Shown in pieces: positions 46,701 to 57,439 of a DNA stretch of 64,000 nt (within the stretch, counting starts at the first letter, position 1; every line of letters starts with the position of its first letter). Both the position numbers and the translations under genes were made by a program. The DNA is taken from positions 82,367 to 146,366 of the forward strand of contig MNCI01036492.1 of the NCBI GenBank assembly GCA_015680685.1. Direction: 5' to 3'. Source of the DNA: Gnetum montanum. Taxonomy: Eukaryota > Streptophyta > Gnetopsida > Gnetales > Gnetaceae. The notes beneath the pieces were generated by a model, which saw only the letters and a list, made by a program, of their open reading frames with translations, made no database searches and had not been told where the DNA came from.

Positions 46701-48460
46701 TAAACCAACCCTTATACCAACCAACCATAAATTTTAGGAGCAAGTATGTGAGCAAAGGCCACTTTACATAGTAGCCACTAAATTAGAAGACACCTAGTGG
46801 CTTGAAAATGAGAATATAAATTGTTTTAAAGATGCATCAAAATAACTAATTTTCTTATTAGTTCTAGAATTTTCTAATTCTTCACATGTTTTTCATTTCT
46901 TAATATTTTACTTTTCTTTACATTTTTCTCCTTTCTTGAGTCATTATCTTTATGTTTTATGAATATATTTTATGCTTTTGTTAATAATATTTCCAAATCA
47001 TGATGTAGAAGTCAACACTATGTGTTGGGTTTTTGTTTTATGCTATCAAGATGATTGGATAAGTGATTTTGTAAAGTAGTGAGACCACCTCATCAATCCC
47101 TCGAGTTCTTTGGATAAAAGGTATTTTTCATGGAAACAATTTGGTTCTTCTTTTTCTAAAACTAAAATTCATCAATGATCATTGTACCTTGAAGATAGAG
47201 GGAATGACCAAGTGGGAATGGTAAAGGGTGTGACATCAAGGGGACTTGTTGGATTTTCTTCTTGACTTCCATCATTTGGTTTATGACTCCTCTTGGAAGG
47301 TATCATCACTTCTCCATTGACCAATAAAATGGAAGCTCTATCTTTGCATGATGTGGTTCCCATAAAAAAATAAAAATGAAAATTCAAAGCACACCCCTTA
47401 GACACAATAACAGGCTATAAGCACTGGTTATGAGGCTATAAAGACATGTTATCCATGCTTGAAGACATCTCTCTAACTAACGCCCTTTCTTTCTTCTTCT
47501 ATTTCTTCTCTTTTTGGAGTGATGATTGTTCTTTGAGGTGGTTGTGGACTCATGGTGGTTGGCAAGATGGAACACATTAATGTGAGGTCACTGTTCATGT
47601 ATAGACTTGGTTTGAACTTGGATGGATAGGTATGTCGATCATTTTAATCACACTTGTCACAAGAACATATTGTGGACATGGTCAAGTACCTTACATCCCA
47701 ATCTCTACAATCCCTTCTCATTCCATTATTCAAGTCACTGCTGCATGTTATTATGAGCCTTTTGGTTTTGTGTAGTATAGTGCAACATCCCAACCATAGT
47801 AGTTGTGTGTTGTTTGGAATAAAGGAATGATCTACATTTAACTTCTAGCGCGACCATGGACATATATAGAAGTGATTATGAAAGGGCATTATGACAAGAG
47901 CCTACTTTGGGAAGGATCCACTTGCATAAATTTTGTTGATCATGGATTTTAACTAACCTTCACATCTTTTAGAACATCAATGATAGTTTCTTTAAATTTA
48001 TGCATAAATTTGGGACTAATTCTCATACCTTTCAATTAATTTTTTACTTTTCCTATTCCTTTCCTAAAATATACTTCAAGTTTAATACTTCTTGGCCATC
48101 TTATAAATTATACCTTTGGTTTCAATTGTTCAAAAATTTGTGTGCTTCTAGACTTATGCTTATTAGTCATGGGGGTTAGGAATCTTCACTTTGAAATTTT
48201 TCTTACATCCTATTTTCGAACATCATGGTAACTAATAGTAATTGATCAAAATAATGTTCACAACTTAATGATTTTAGTTACCTCATAGTATTGGGCATAG
48301 CGTGTTGTAATCACCTTGTGCTTAAACAAAAACTAAGGGATCCAAAAAGGTTAATTATTAAGGAAAATTTACTAAAACCAATGTTGATCCTTTGGTGACT
48401 ACAGGTGATGCTAAAAGAAACACCTAAGGAAGAACATCTTTTTCTAGGCACGAAAATGAT
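46701..48460 (+). other. 3' region of element B
   Basis: Contains no pol similarity. Segments at 47195-47280 and 47900-47927 match the 3' region of element C on the opposite strand. The minus-strand frame at 47172-47405 covers the first of these. Otherwise nothing is recognised. Confidence 0.45.
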
Positions 48461-48466
48461 GCTAGG

Positions 48467-48535
48467 TAGGGGGTGGGGGGTGGGGGAGAGGGGGGCATAG
48501 GGTGTGGTTGGGGTTGTTAGGTGGGGTGGGGGTCG
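48467..48535 (+). repeat. G-rich tract with quadruplex-forming runs
   Basis: Many G runs of four to six separated by one to five bases, on the sense strand of element B about 440 bp before its 3' LTR. The open frame on the opposite strand is a by-product of the C-rich complement. Confidence 0.85.
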
Positions 48536-48963
48536 AGGACAACAAAGGCTATGCCTATGTACAAATTGTAGCACATACAAGATAGCAACTTAAACTTCAC
48601 ATGTTTGCTAGATCTATAGAGTGATGAGAAGAAATTTTATTTCACTCTTTAACAATGTTCTACATAACTAGAGAAGCATTGCCATAACAATCAAGGTTAA
48701 AATTTTGCAATTGCTAGCAAAAAGAAGAAGAATAATCTTCAGCAGATTTTTGAAGACCTCTACAAATTTTTGTAATCCTTAATGTATGTTTAGTATTTTT
48801 ATCACTCTATCATTTTTTATGCATCCACTCAAATAAAATTTTGTAATGCTACACTCAGAGTTAGTTAGCAGTTTGCATATTAGTCAATAATCCCTTACAT
48901 TACCAATATTTTGTAAGGAACTTATTCCTCATTTTGTTTTAACTGAAGGATGAGTTTTCATTT

Positions 48964-48976
48964 AGTCGTGGGGGTA
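48964..48976 (+). other. Polypurine tract of element B
   Basis: AGTCGTGGGGGTA immediately precedes the 3' LTR. It is equivalent to GTCATGGGGGA in element G. Confidence 0.7.
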
Positions 48977-49837
48977 TTATGACTCATGATTTTCCTAGTT
49001 ATGATATCAGACATATGATATTGGAGCCTTGATATCAGATACCTGATATCGGGGGCCTAGATGCAATGTTGGATATTTGATATTGCAGGATGTGTGCTGA
49101 TCTATAAATATAGCACTTGGACATATGGTTTGGGCATAAGTTGGATAGGTTTTTTATGTGAGTAGCCAAACTCTTGTAGTTTTATTTTGTAATATTAGAG
49201 AATAGTTAGTGATTTCCTGCAAAGTGGATCTAAGTTAGTTGTATAGAGTCTTATTCGAGTGACAATGTACCTGGACACATTCCATAAATGACAGTAAGAT
49301 TGAGATTGATTCTTATTCATTGCAGCAATTTGACTTAGATTAGATTTATTTTCCATGTAATTTTCTTTTCATGTACTTATTTAATATTTACATTTCCATG
49401 CATATTAATTAAGCACATAAGTATGACCACTTCAAGAATGTGTATGACTCTCGGTAATCCCAACAACGCATAACATTTGGTAACCTAGTAGTGTTATACA
49501 TGTTTAGGATGTGTGCAGAAAATGGGATCGGATAATTATGTTAGGGTAGTTGATTATTAGTTAGAAATTAGATTAGTTGAATTTATTATAAATTGAGTTT
49601 CAACTTATTGTTAATTGCAGAAAAATAAAATATGAAATAATAAAAATCATATGCCTCACTCTGGACTAAACCATATGTGACAAAGCTACCACCACTCCAA
49701 GTGGGAAGACAACGAACTGCGATCAAGGAATAGCTATATAAATGCCACAACTAGTCCCATCCACAAAATTTAACCTGATCATGTATGAACACTTGTGATT
49801 CATGCGATTGGATGTAGGGGTACCTCGCTACTCATTA
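48977..49837 (+). mobile_element. 3' LTR of element B
   Basis: 861 bp from TTATGACTCATG to CTCATTA. GATATC-type palindromes lie at 49004-49090, then CTATAAATATAG near 49100. It provides the unoccupied version of the site where element C inserted. Confidence 0.88.
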
Positions 49838-49854
49838 GTCTCTAACAATAAGGT

Positions 49855-49935
49855 GTTAGCGTATTGGTAAGACTCTTGATTTCAGAGTTCCAAATTGTGA
49901 GTTTAATTTTGATGGGTGCATGTGCACACTTATGG
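49855..49935 (+). mobile_element. tRNA-SINE head
   Basis: Related to the SINE at 5556. An A box-like TAGCGTATTGGTAAG is followed by ACTCTTGATTT and a decayed B box GTTTAATTTT. The 3' extent is uncertain. The CACACATA-rich sequence after it (49930-50060) may be part of the body. Confidence 0.5.
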
Positions 49936-50599
49936 ACACATACATAAATATAATGTTCACTATATGTCCCCATACACACATAAATATAACGTTTGCTATA
50001 TGTCTTTGAATGTACTTATAATCACACACACATGTCATGGGATGTACTCATAACCATTCTTTTAGGATTTGAGCCCTTTCTCTAAAGTTCCTTAAAAAAA
50101 TTTTATTAATTGCAATATACTTTAAAATGCATACACAAATATGATGTTCACTATATGTGTTGGGATGTACTTATAATCATTCTTTTGGGACTTGATCCCT
50201 CTTTCCAAAGTTCCGTGAAAAATTGTTATTAATTTCAATATACTTAAAAATGAATGGTTAGGAGGCAAATGCATAGAAAGTACAATTATTAGTTGGTTTA
50301 GTATTTATTAGATAAGACTTAGGTCCAAAACTAAAATGTATTATAAAGAAAAAGTTTAGAGAACAATCATAGAGAACTAGCAAAGAGAGGTAAAACTCTA
50401 GCACAACATACAAGGAAGTGCCCGATGGTTTTAAAGATATTTATTTTTTATTCTTACAACCAATCTTGAATAACCTCCTCTTTGGGATAAGAAAAGGATT
50501 AGATCTTACCCTCTTTTAGAAGCATATTCTTCAATTTTCACTTACTAATAAAGGTTTTCGATAAATAAAAAAGAAAAAAACTAAAGAGAAATATTCAAG

Positions 50600-51450
50600 G
50601 TTGTAACTTAAGCATGAGTTATTGAATGATAAGGGTAGAATATTAGCTAGAGAATCTTTGTGATAAACCAAACTACATTGAAATTTCTAGGAAAGTAACT
50701 TCAAATGTAAAACAAAAATCCTTTAAGTTGAGGAGTATTACTAAATATAATTTTCTTCAATCATGGCTACAAATTATGTAAAATAGCAGTGAGTGAATGA
50801 GCCTTCTATATTACAAAGAGGACATCTATAGTCACGAACATTCAAATAAGAGAAAAAAATACCAATAGACAAACCTTGATGAAGCTAATATTATAAAAAT
50901 CAAGATTTAAAACATTCCACATCTTTTGAATTCAAGACTTCTATAACTAAACATTATGGTTGACATTCCATAGATAATTGAATCTTGATAAAATACTAAT
51001 ATTAGAACTAGTAATAGTGGAGGCAATCTTGGACAAATGGAAAAATTGAATAGTCATTGATGCATGAAAAATTAATAAGATTACTAGTAAAATCCTAAGT
51101 AGTTAATGGTCCATCAAAACTATGCAATAGATTAAAAAAAACATTAACTTTTTAGAGGCATTAAAGATAAAGTAATCCATTGATTATATATGCAAAGAGA
51201 AAAGAGAGGTAATGTCAAGCTTATACCATGTACTACAAAGACATGGATGCTTAATGGCTTGCAATTCATTATTATTGGGAAGCCACTAAGAAGACAACTT
51301 ACAAAGCATTGAAGCAAGAATTGTTGAATTTTTTAAGTTTTAAAAAACACTAATTACACTCCAAGCCTTCTAAATGTAATTTTTGGTAATAAAACTTAAG
51401 ATTGGTATAACTTTAGGAAAAAAAACCTTGTTTACAAAATGAGTATCTTG
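50600..51450 (-). pseudogene. LINE ORF2 3' part (zinc region) relic
   Basis: A minus-strand frame near 50830-50780 reads RCPLCNIEGSFTHC, a CxxC...H zinc pattern found after RT in plant LINEs. The surrounding sequence is decayed and no RT motif is legible. It is in the opposite orientation to the LINE at 52060-53190, so it is a separate insertion. Confidence 0.5.
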
Positions 51451-51454
51451 TAAC

Positions 51455-51658
51455 CAAAGATATAGCACAATGCTCAAGGCACTTACTTTTTGATGAAGAT
51501 GTTGTGGATTCAATTCCTATCTTTATGTTAGGACGTGATCATAGTGAAGTAGCCTTGTGGTAGGACACTCTTAGTTAATGGGTCACATCTACCCTACTAT
51601 GGTGAAGGGGTTGTGTTACTAACCCCTATGTCGATTTTCTCCAAGAAAAAAAAAAGGA
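51455..51658 (+). mobile_element. tRNA-derived SINE with A-rich tail
   Basis: A box TAGCACAATGC near 51464 and B box GGATTCAATTCC about 45 bases later (compare GGTTCGAATCC). A body of about 130 bases follows, then an A-rich tail (51645-51656). It differs from the head at 5556, so it belongs to another SINE subfamily. Target duplication not determined. Confidence 0.65.
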
Positions 51659-52059
51659 ATATCTTTCTTGTAATCAATACCTTTAGGCTTACCCATTTAC
51701 ATGTGCTTATAAAAAAATGAAAATTCTCTTAGGCTCCATCCTAGTTAAACAGTTCACCATCCACTTGGTACATAAGATAATACCTTGCTTAATAATTCAT
51801 AAAGTCTAAGCAACTATCCTTTTTGGAAGAAGTGCAAATATCCTAGCCAAGATGACAACAACCCTTTCTAAAATGGGTACTACTCTAAAAGAGATTTTAC
51901 GTAAGTTGTTTAATGTGATGATACATAATAGTACTAGAAACTTAATATGAGTAATAGTAAGAATATTTAATGGTTTTGATGTTGTAAGGTTTGCAATCTT
52001 TAGAAGCAAAGCATTTGAAATTTTTTCCATCTTGAAGGTATTTTGTGGAGTTATTATTG

Positions 52060-53191
52060 TAAAAAAATGTTTCTCTATGGAATGATCTAAAGATGGCGAA
52101 TACTAATTTTTCTTAGACTATAGAGACTATGAAGTATTATAAATCTTTTGATTTTATTTTACCTAATGATTTGTCGGATCTTTGCTAAAAGATATTACTT
52201 CTCATATATATTTATGCAAATTATTAGATTTATTTACCTAAATAAGGATCTTACATTAGTGATTCAAGCTATCCTTGAATACTATAGAATTAATATTTTG
52301 CATGCCTACTATTTTTTTTGAATTTTTTTTGCTCATCAAATTCTCAAATTTTAAAATCATTGAGAAATCCTTAGATCTTAATTTTTTATGGATTTACATA
52401 ATACTTTTATTCCTTGAGAATGGCAAGTGAATTTTTATCATAATTCTTTTGATTATTCTAAAATTTTTTCTATGATTGAATTAGAAAAATTTCCTCTTAT
52501 TTTTCAAACTTTTGAAAATGAAATTATTAGCAACATTGGTCTAATCATTAAAATATAGTAAAAAAAATTACTAGATGATATTGAGTGCATATGTTGTTTT
52601 GTAAAGATGGATTTATAGTAAAGGAAGAAAAAATTAAACTCAAGGCTAGTAATTATTGTTTTTCCTAGAAAATTACATATCATAATTTATAAGCAAGTTG
52701 CAACTATTGTCATCATGAAGGCTATATTATTGGGATCTATCTTATTCTGATTAAAAAAGTTATTCATGAGGAAAAGAAACAAATTTTTTTAGAAAAGGAA
52801 AATAATATTACTTTTTAGGAGGCACAAATGAAATCCTATTTACTAAGTTTTTAATCTTTTACTAAACCTTTAAAATTTGAAGGTGTTCATAAATCTTCAA
52901 TATCTAAAGAGAATTCCTCTTTAGAGAAAAATTTTTTTAATAAGGAATAATAATGATAATGTTGATGTAGGAAAATTTTCTTAGTGCATCACAAAAAGAA
53001 AAGGGTTGTAGATACTGATTGCAATTCAAGAATCCCTAAGATATCTCCTTTCTCTACTTATACTATTACTCCAAATGTTTTCTCATTTGATAATGTTTTT
53101 TCACCCACTAGTGGTATATATTATAAGATAAATGTTCAACTTGAAAATTTAAGAATGGAGGCCTCCTCCCCCACATCTTAATTTTAGTCTG
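52060..53191 (+). pseudogene. LINE ORF1 relic
   Basis: Plus-strand sequence starting near an ATG-GCG-AAT at 52096. It has scattered frames and a zinc-knuckle remnant CNYCHHEGYIIGIY at about 52692-52733, in which the expected His and last Cys are Tyr (C-to-T decay of CxxCxxxxHxxxxC). It lies directly upstream of element D. The endonuclease of a LINE ORF2 in the same orientation resumes right after D at 60858, so both belong to one LINE split by D. Family role: RNA-binding protein of the LINE particle. Confidence 0.6.
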
Positions 53192-54228
53192 TGTTGACAC
53201 CAACATTGCTTGTAAATGAGGCCTTATGCATCCAATAAAACCATAAGCTTTAACTTCCCATTAATCAATTTAAACTATTAATTCAAATTAAGAAAACATC
53301 TAGATTAAATTTAATTAATGTTCTCTTAATAGACTTCTATAGTTTAGTTAACAAATAAATTACTGCTAGTGCTAAATTGTAATTGTTGCCTTGATTTTGG
53401 GAAAAATAGAGCAATATTCAAACATCAAAGTTATAGGCACATATGGAGAAAAATAAGGAGGAGGAGGAGAATTTAAGGGCTATAAAAGCCCATACACATA
53501 GATGAAAATGGAGGATCATCATTAGGAAGAGAGGAGAAAGTAAAGTCTCTTGGCTTCTCTCTTTTACTTTCTATATCTTTCTTCTTATTCCCTTCTCCCT
53601 TCCCTTTTCCTATTCTATTTCATCATCTCCTAGTTTCATATCTCTTCTCCCTTTCCCATATTAGTGTTGTTTTTGCTACGTGCAACTCATTGCCTAGTGT
53701 TGTATGTGCAATCCCATATCTCCTCTCCCTTACCATATTAGTGTTGCTATTGCTACATGAAACTCATTGCCTAGTGTTGTACATGCAATCAGTTACTACT
53801 TGGATGCTTCTTACTATTGCTGCTATTAATATTATTGGATGGGGTTGTTGTTTGCAAGGTGTTGATACCACTTGTTGCAACTGCTATGAAGTACCACCAT
53901 GGCTACTTGCAATCATTAATGAACTTGCTAAGTTCTCTCTTCTCTCTACCTCCTATTATTTATTTTTAATATTATGATCTTTCTAAGTTATTTCATCTTT
54001 AATGTTTTGTTCTACTCTTCACTTTAAGTTTTGCTCAATGCTCAAATTTAAATTTTATTTAAATTTTTATTCTATTTAAATATTAGCTACATTTCCTTTA
54101 CTACTTGGAGACTATTGTCAAGCTAGCTATGCCTTAAGCAAGGTGCCCTAGGAAATAACCTTGTCAAACTAAGCAATTTAGGGTGTTATGCATTAGTGCA
54201 TCTTCATAGCCAAATTTATGTATCAACA
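53192..54228 (+). mobile_element. 5' LTR of element D
   Basis: TGTTGACACC to TATCAACA, 1037 bp. A CT-rich stretch lies at 53555-53660. It keeps the family 2 arm GGAGACTAT near 54107 but not the facing arm ATAGTCTC, so the family stem-loop is lost. Confidence 0.75.
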
Positions 54229-54253
54229 CCCTCTTTGGCACTAGAAGGAGGGC
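54229..54253 (+). other. Primer-binding region of element D
   Basis: CCCTCTTTGGCACTAGAAGG follows the LTR and is shared with element E (13198-13222). The tRNA is not identified. Confidence 0.5.
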
Positions 54254-54385
54254 TACCTTTATAATTTCCCTTAACCAACTTTCATTCCTCTACAATCTTG
54301 TCCTAATTTCAATTTCCTTGCTTTCCTTTCTTTTCTATTCTAATCAAAAAAATAAAATAATTACCTTTTGTTATCTACCTAGTTT

Positions 54386-55922
54386 ATGGTTGGACTTAGT
54401 GAAAATTTCAAGCCCCAAACTAAGAAAGCAACAAAACAAAAATTCCTAACCAAGCACCTTCCAAGTCATATCCCAATAAGACCTAGATCAAAGTTCTCAC
54501 ATTCTACAAATATGACAAATCCTATTGCCCAACATTTGGTCAAAAATCCCTTCAACTTTCAAAACTTCAACCCAATCCCAAAACCCCTTCAAAAAACTTT
54601 TCTTTCTTTCGACCATGCTTTGATTGATGCTCATCAACATTTCAAAATTTTGAGACACTACTAGGCATCGGAAACATAGTTCAACATGATGTGGCCTGTA
54701 GGTCTTTCGTCACTACCTTTCAAGGTATAGAAACTCAATGATTTCTAACTCTTCCCAGCTCATCAATCTTGACTTGGAATGATTTAAAATCACATTTTCT
54801 TCCTTAATTTGACAAGTTCACTAGCCCCACTATAACTTCTATTAACTTTACTAGCATCTAAAAGCTTAGTGAAGAAAATATTAGAAACTACAATTTAAGA
54901 TTCCTCTAGTACTTATCATATGTTCCTAGTGAGATGCAACCACCACTAGAAGGAATCTTAAACTTTTTTCTCTCAACCATAGATCCCTAGCATATGTAAT
55001 CAAATCTGATCCCAATATCACCAACTTGTAAGAAGTCATGTCCAACATAGTCAAACTTGAAGAAATCACACTCACAAATTATTTACAATCCTAGTTCAAA
55101 ACTCTTGGCTTAGGTCCTCAAACTCCCATAGTCTTGAATTCTTTTCAAATAAATCCTCGAATCCTCAACTCTCTACTCAACATTCAAAGTCCAAATGCTT
55201 CTTCTTCTTTATTTCCTCAAAACGTAAGCCTAAATAATGGTCAATTGAAGGCCTTAATTCAGTTTATTATCAATCCTTCCTCCATATCATCTATCGCTAA
55301 CCTTGAGACTACAAAAACCTTTAACTTACCTAAATTTGAGGGTCAACCTCCAATGAACCATGTCTTAACCACCTTACAAAAGCTCTCTAATGAAGTAATT
55401 GAACTAAAGCGTAATAATGTTAAGAAAAGAAACCAACATAATGAAGCAAATGTAAACCTAGGAGAAGTAACTCTCAGCAAATATTGTAGGTTACATAACA
55501 CTAGAAAACATTCTAAGAAGTTTTTTCATCAATTACAAGACTTATATTAGATTATCACAAAATAATTACAAAATAACCAAAATGGAACAACCCAACTAAT
55601 GATTCTAAAAATCTCTAGTGAAATTGAAAATGAACTAGTAGCATCCTTTGAGAAGGTCATGATTAATGAACCTACCCCTACAAATGCACGATTTAGGAAG
55701 ATGAGTGACATCATGAAAAACTCTAGGAGCCCAAATGAAAACACATATGCCCCTCCTAGCAAGAGGAGCAACAATAATTCATCTCAACCAAGAACATTAT
55801 TACAAATCCATAATCATTCAAACCAAAACCAACCTAAGCCTAGGAATGAGATGAAAACTTATGATCCTATGGAAGATTTGAAGAAGGTGAAGGCCAACAT
55901 ATCCATGTACAAAATTTTATAA
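54386..55922 (+). pseudogene. gag of element D
   Basis: Opens at ATG 54386 with a basic, Pro-rich N-terminus. SFDHALIDAHQHFKILRHY (54600-54660) corresponds to the capsid start of element E (TPTSDARQHIKCYETL). After a broken stretch, the frame at 55134-55550 holds LNNGQLKALI, FNLPKFEGQPP and the knuckle-like YCRLHNTRKHSKKF. Then 55599-55922 gives the same tail as E (MSDIM, then YAPPSKR, then TYDPMEDLKK). Stops and frame changes are frequent. Confidence 0.75.
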
Positions 55923-56029
55923 TTTAAGGAAGCAAAATAAGCTATACATAAATTGATCAATGAATATAGAGATAAAGGTAAGACCCCTACAAACAAGAAA
56001 CAAGTTCATTTAGTAGATGGTGCTAGAAA

Positions 56030-56460
56030 CCTTAACTCACCCATTCTTCAGCAACAGGCCAAGAAGGACCAACCATCTTTCCTAACTAATTTAGCTATAT
56101 GAGGAAAGAATGTTGATAATTGTCTAATGGATTTAGGAACTACTATGAATGTAATTCCTCTTTAGGTCTGTAAAAATTTTGGAGCATAAATTATTTCCTA
56201 AATTTGAAGTGTTATTCAACTTGATGAATCCAATGTCCATGTAGTAGGAGCACTTAAAGATATCCAAATTCACCTAAATAAGTATTCTAATTTTTCATGT
56301 CACATAGATATCTTAGTAGTTGATATGAAACCTACTTATTACATGTTGCTTTCACGTACCTCCGATGCCTAATTTGGAGGTTTCTTTAGATCTAATTTCT
56401 TAGAACTCCTTCTTCTAATCAAAGGAGGATCTAAACATGTTATAATTCTTAGAGAACCTT
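56030..56460 (+). pseudogene. Aspartic protease of element D
   Basis: NCLMDLGTTMNVIPL near 56120-56165 is the active-site block, with D-L-G for the usual D-S/T-G. It is followed by QLDESNVHVVGALK near 56220, DILVVDMKPTY near 56310 and LLSRT near 56350, then a stop. Same arrangement as in element E. Family role: polyprotein cleavage. Confidence 0.75.
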
Positions 56461-56854
56461 TTCATTATCATGTCATCTCAATTCCTAGTGAAATATCATG
56501 TTTCATCAATAGAGAAAAGTGAAAACATTTTGGGAATCATTGATCTTAACTTTGGTAAATACAAGCTAGATGAAAATTCAGATGTCATGAATGACTCCTT
56601 ACCAGACATAAGCCTCTATGTTCATACTCATGCCACATCCTATTACCAAACTTATACATAACTTTCTAAACTTCATATTGACACACTACCTTTCCATCAA
56701 AATGATGGAAAGACTTTCCTATTTGATAATCCTCTACAGATTGGTAAGGACAAGGATGTTAGTGAAATCCTCACTATCTAATCCTCAAGTGATAATCCAA
56801 TCTATGATGATGATAATACTTATATTGATCAAAGGACTTTTTTTTTGGATTTCA

Positions 56855-57233
56855 ATAACTTGAACACATGGATACTTAGGATTGATGAGGCCTCATCAAA
56901 ATGAGGATGCAATGGTAGAATTATGTTAATTCCACCTAGGAAAGCTCTAAAGCTGAAAGCCATTTTTTTTCAAAGCCCATGACAAAAAACATGGCTAAAT
57001 ATGAAGCTTTAATCCATGGACTAAAGTATGATATTTACTTTGATCTATCAAAGTTAAAGATTTATAGTGATTCACATCTTATTATGAATCAAATTAACAA
57101 CATTTATGAAGATAAGGATCCTTTAATGAGAGCATACAGGACATATGTCTTGGAATTATTCAACGAATTTAATCTTATCTCATTAGAACATGTCTATAGA
57201 GATGAAAATCACATTCTTGATGCTTTCGCATAA
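56855..57233 (+). pseudogene. RNase H domain located before RT (element D)
   Basis: The start is TWILRIDEASSK (the D-G-A/S strand; here D-E-A), then a stop and frameshift. From 56979 the frame reads NMAKYEALIHGL (A-E-Y-E-A block, with the Glu of AEYEA changed to Lys but the next Glu kept), LKIYSDSHLIMNQI (the D-S block) and ISLEHVYRDENHILDAFA (closing HxxRxxN). This is the plant/archaeal-like RNase H type, distinct from the gypsy RNase H that follows RT at about 58590-58960. Its place between protease and RT is unusual. Tat-lineage elements usually carry the additional RNase H after RT. Element E keeps the tail of the same domain in the same place. Confidence 0.8.
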
Positions 57234-57439
57234 GATACTTGTGTTCTCGATCTTTCATTTTATAATGGAGCTTGGAATTCTAAAATCATTATGGAAAAGG
57301 TTGATTCTTACTCCATCCCTAATAATGTGCTATCTTTATAAGTGTTTGATTATGATTATCAAATTACTCATTTTATTACTAGTCAAGGGGAGTTTAATGA
57401 TTAGATTCTTGAAGATTCACATAAAAATGACTTAATCCT

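Larger units (their letters stand above)
36565..49842 (+). mobile_element. Element B: gag-only family 1 retrotransposon, split by element C
   Basis: GTCTC flanks both ends (36565-36569 and 49838-49842). The 5' LTR is 36570-37110 plus 43964-44283 and the 3' LTR is 48977-49837. Both are 861 bp once the insertion is removed. The interior is only 4.7 kb and carries gag but no protease, RT, RNase H or integrase similarity. It is a non-autonomous relative of element A. LTR ends have decayed to TAATGAG and CTCATTA. The insertion point lies about 15 bases upstream of a tRNA-SINE head. Confidence 0.9.

Noticed and set aside
48311-48580. A Pro-rich 89-codon minus-strand protein
   Set aside because: It is the complement of the G-rich tract in element B, with no start context or domain.
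36563-49845. An apparent 8-bp duplication GTCTCTAA around element B
   Set aside because: Aligning the LTR starts shows the LTR begins TAATGAG (decayed TGATGAG), so the last three bases are LTR on the left and host on the right by coincidence. The true duplication is GTCTC.
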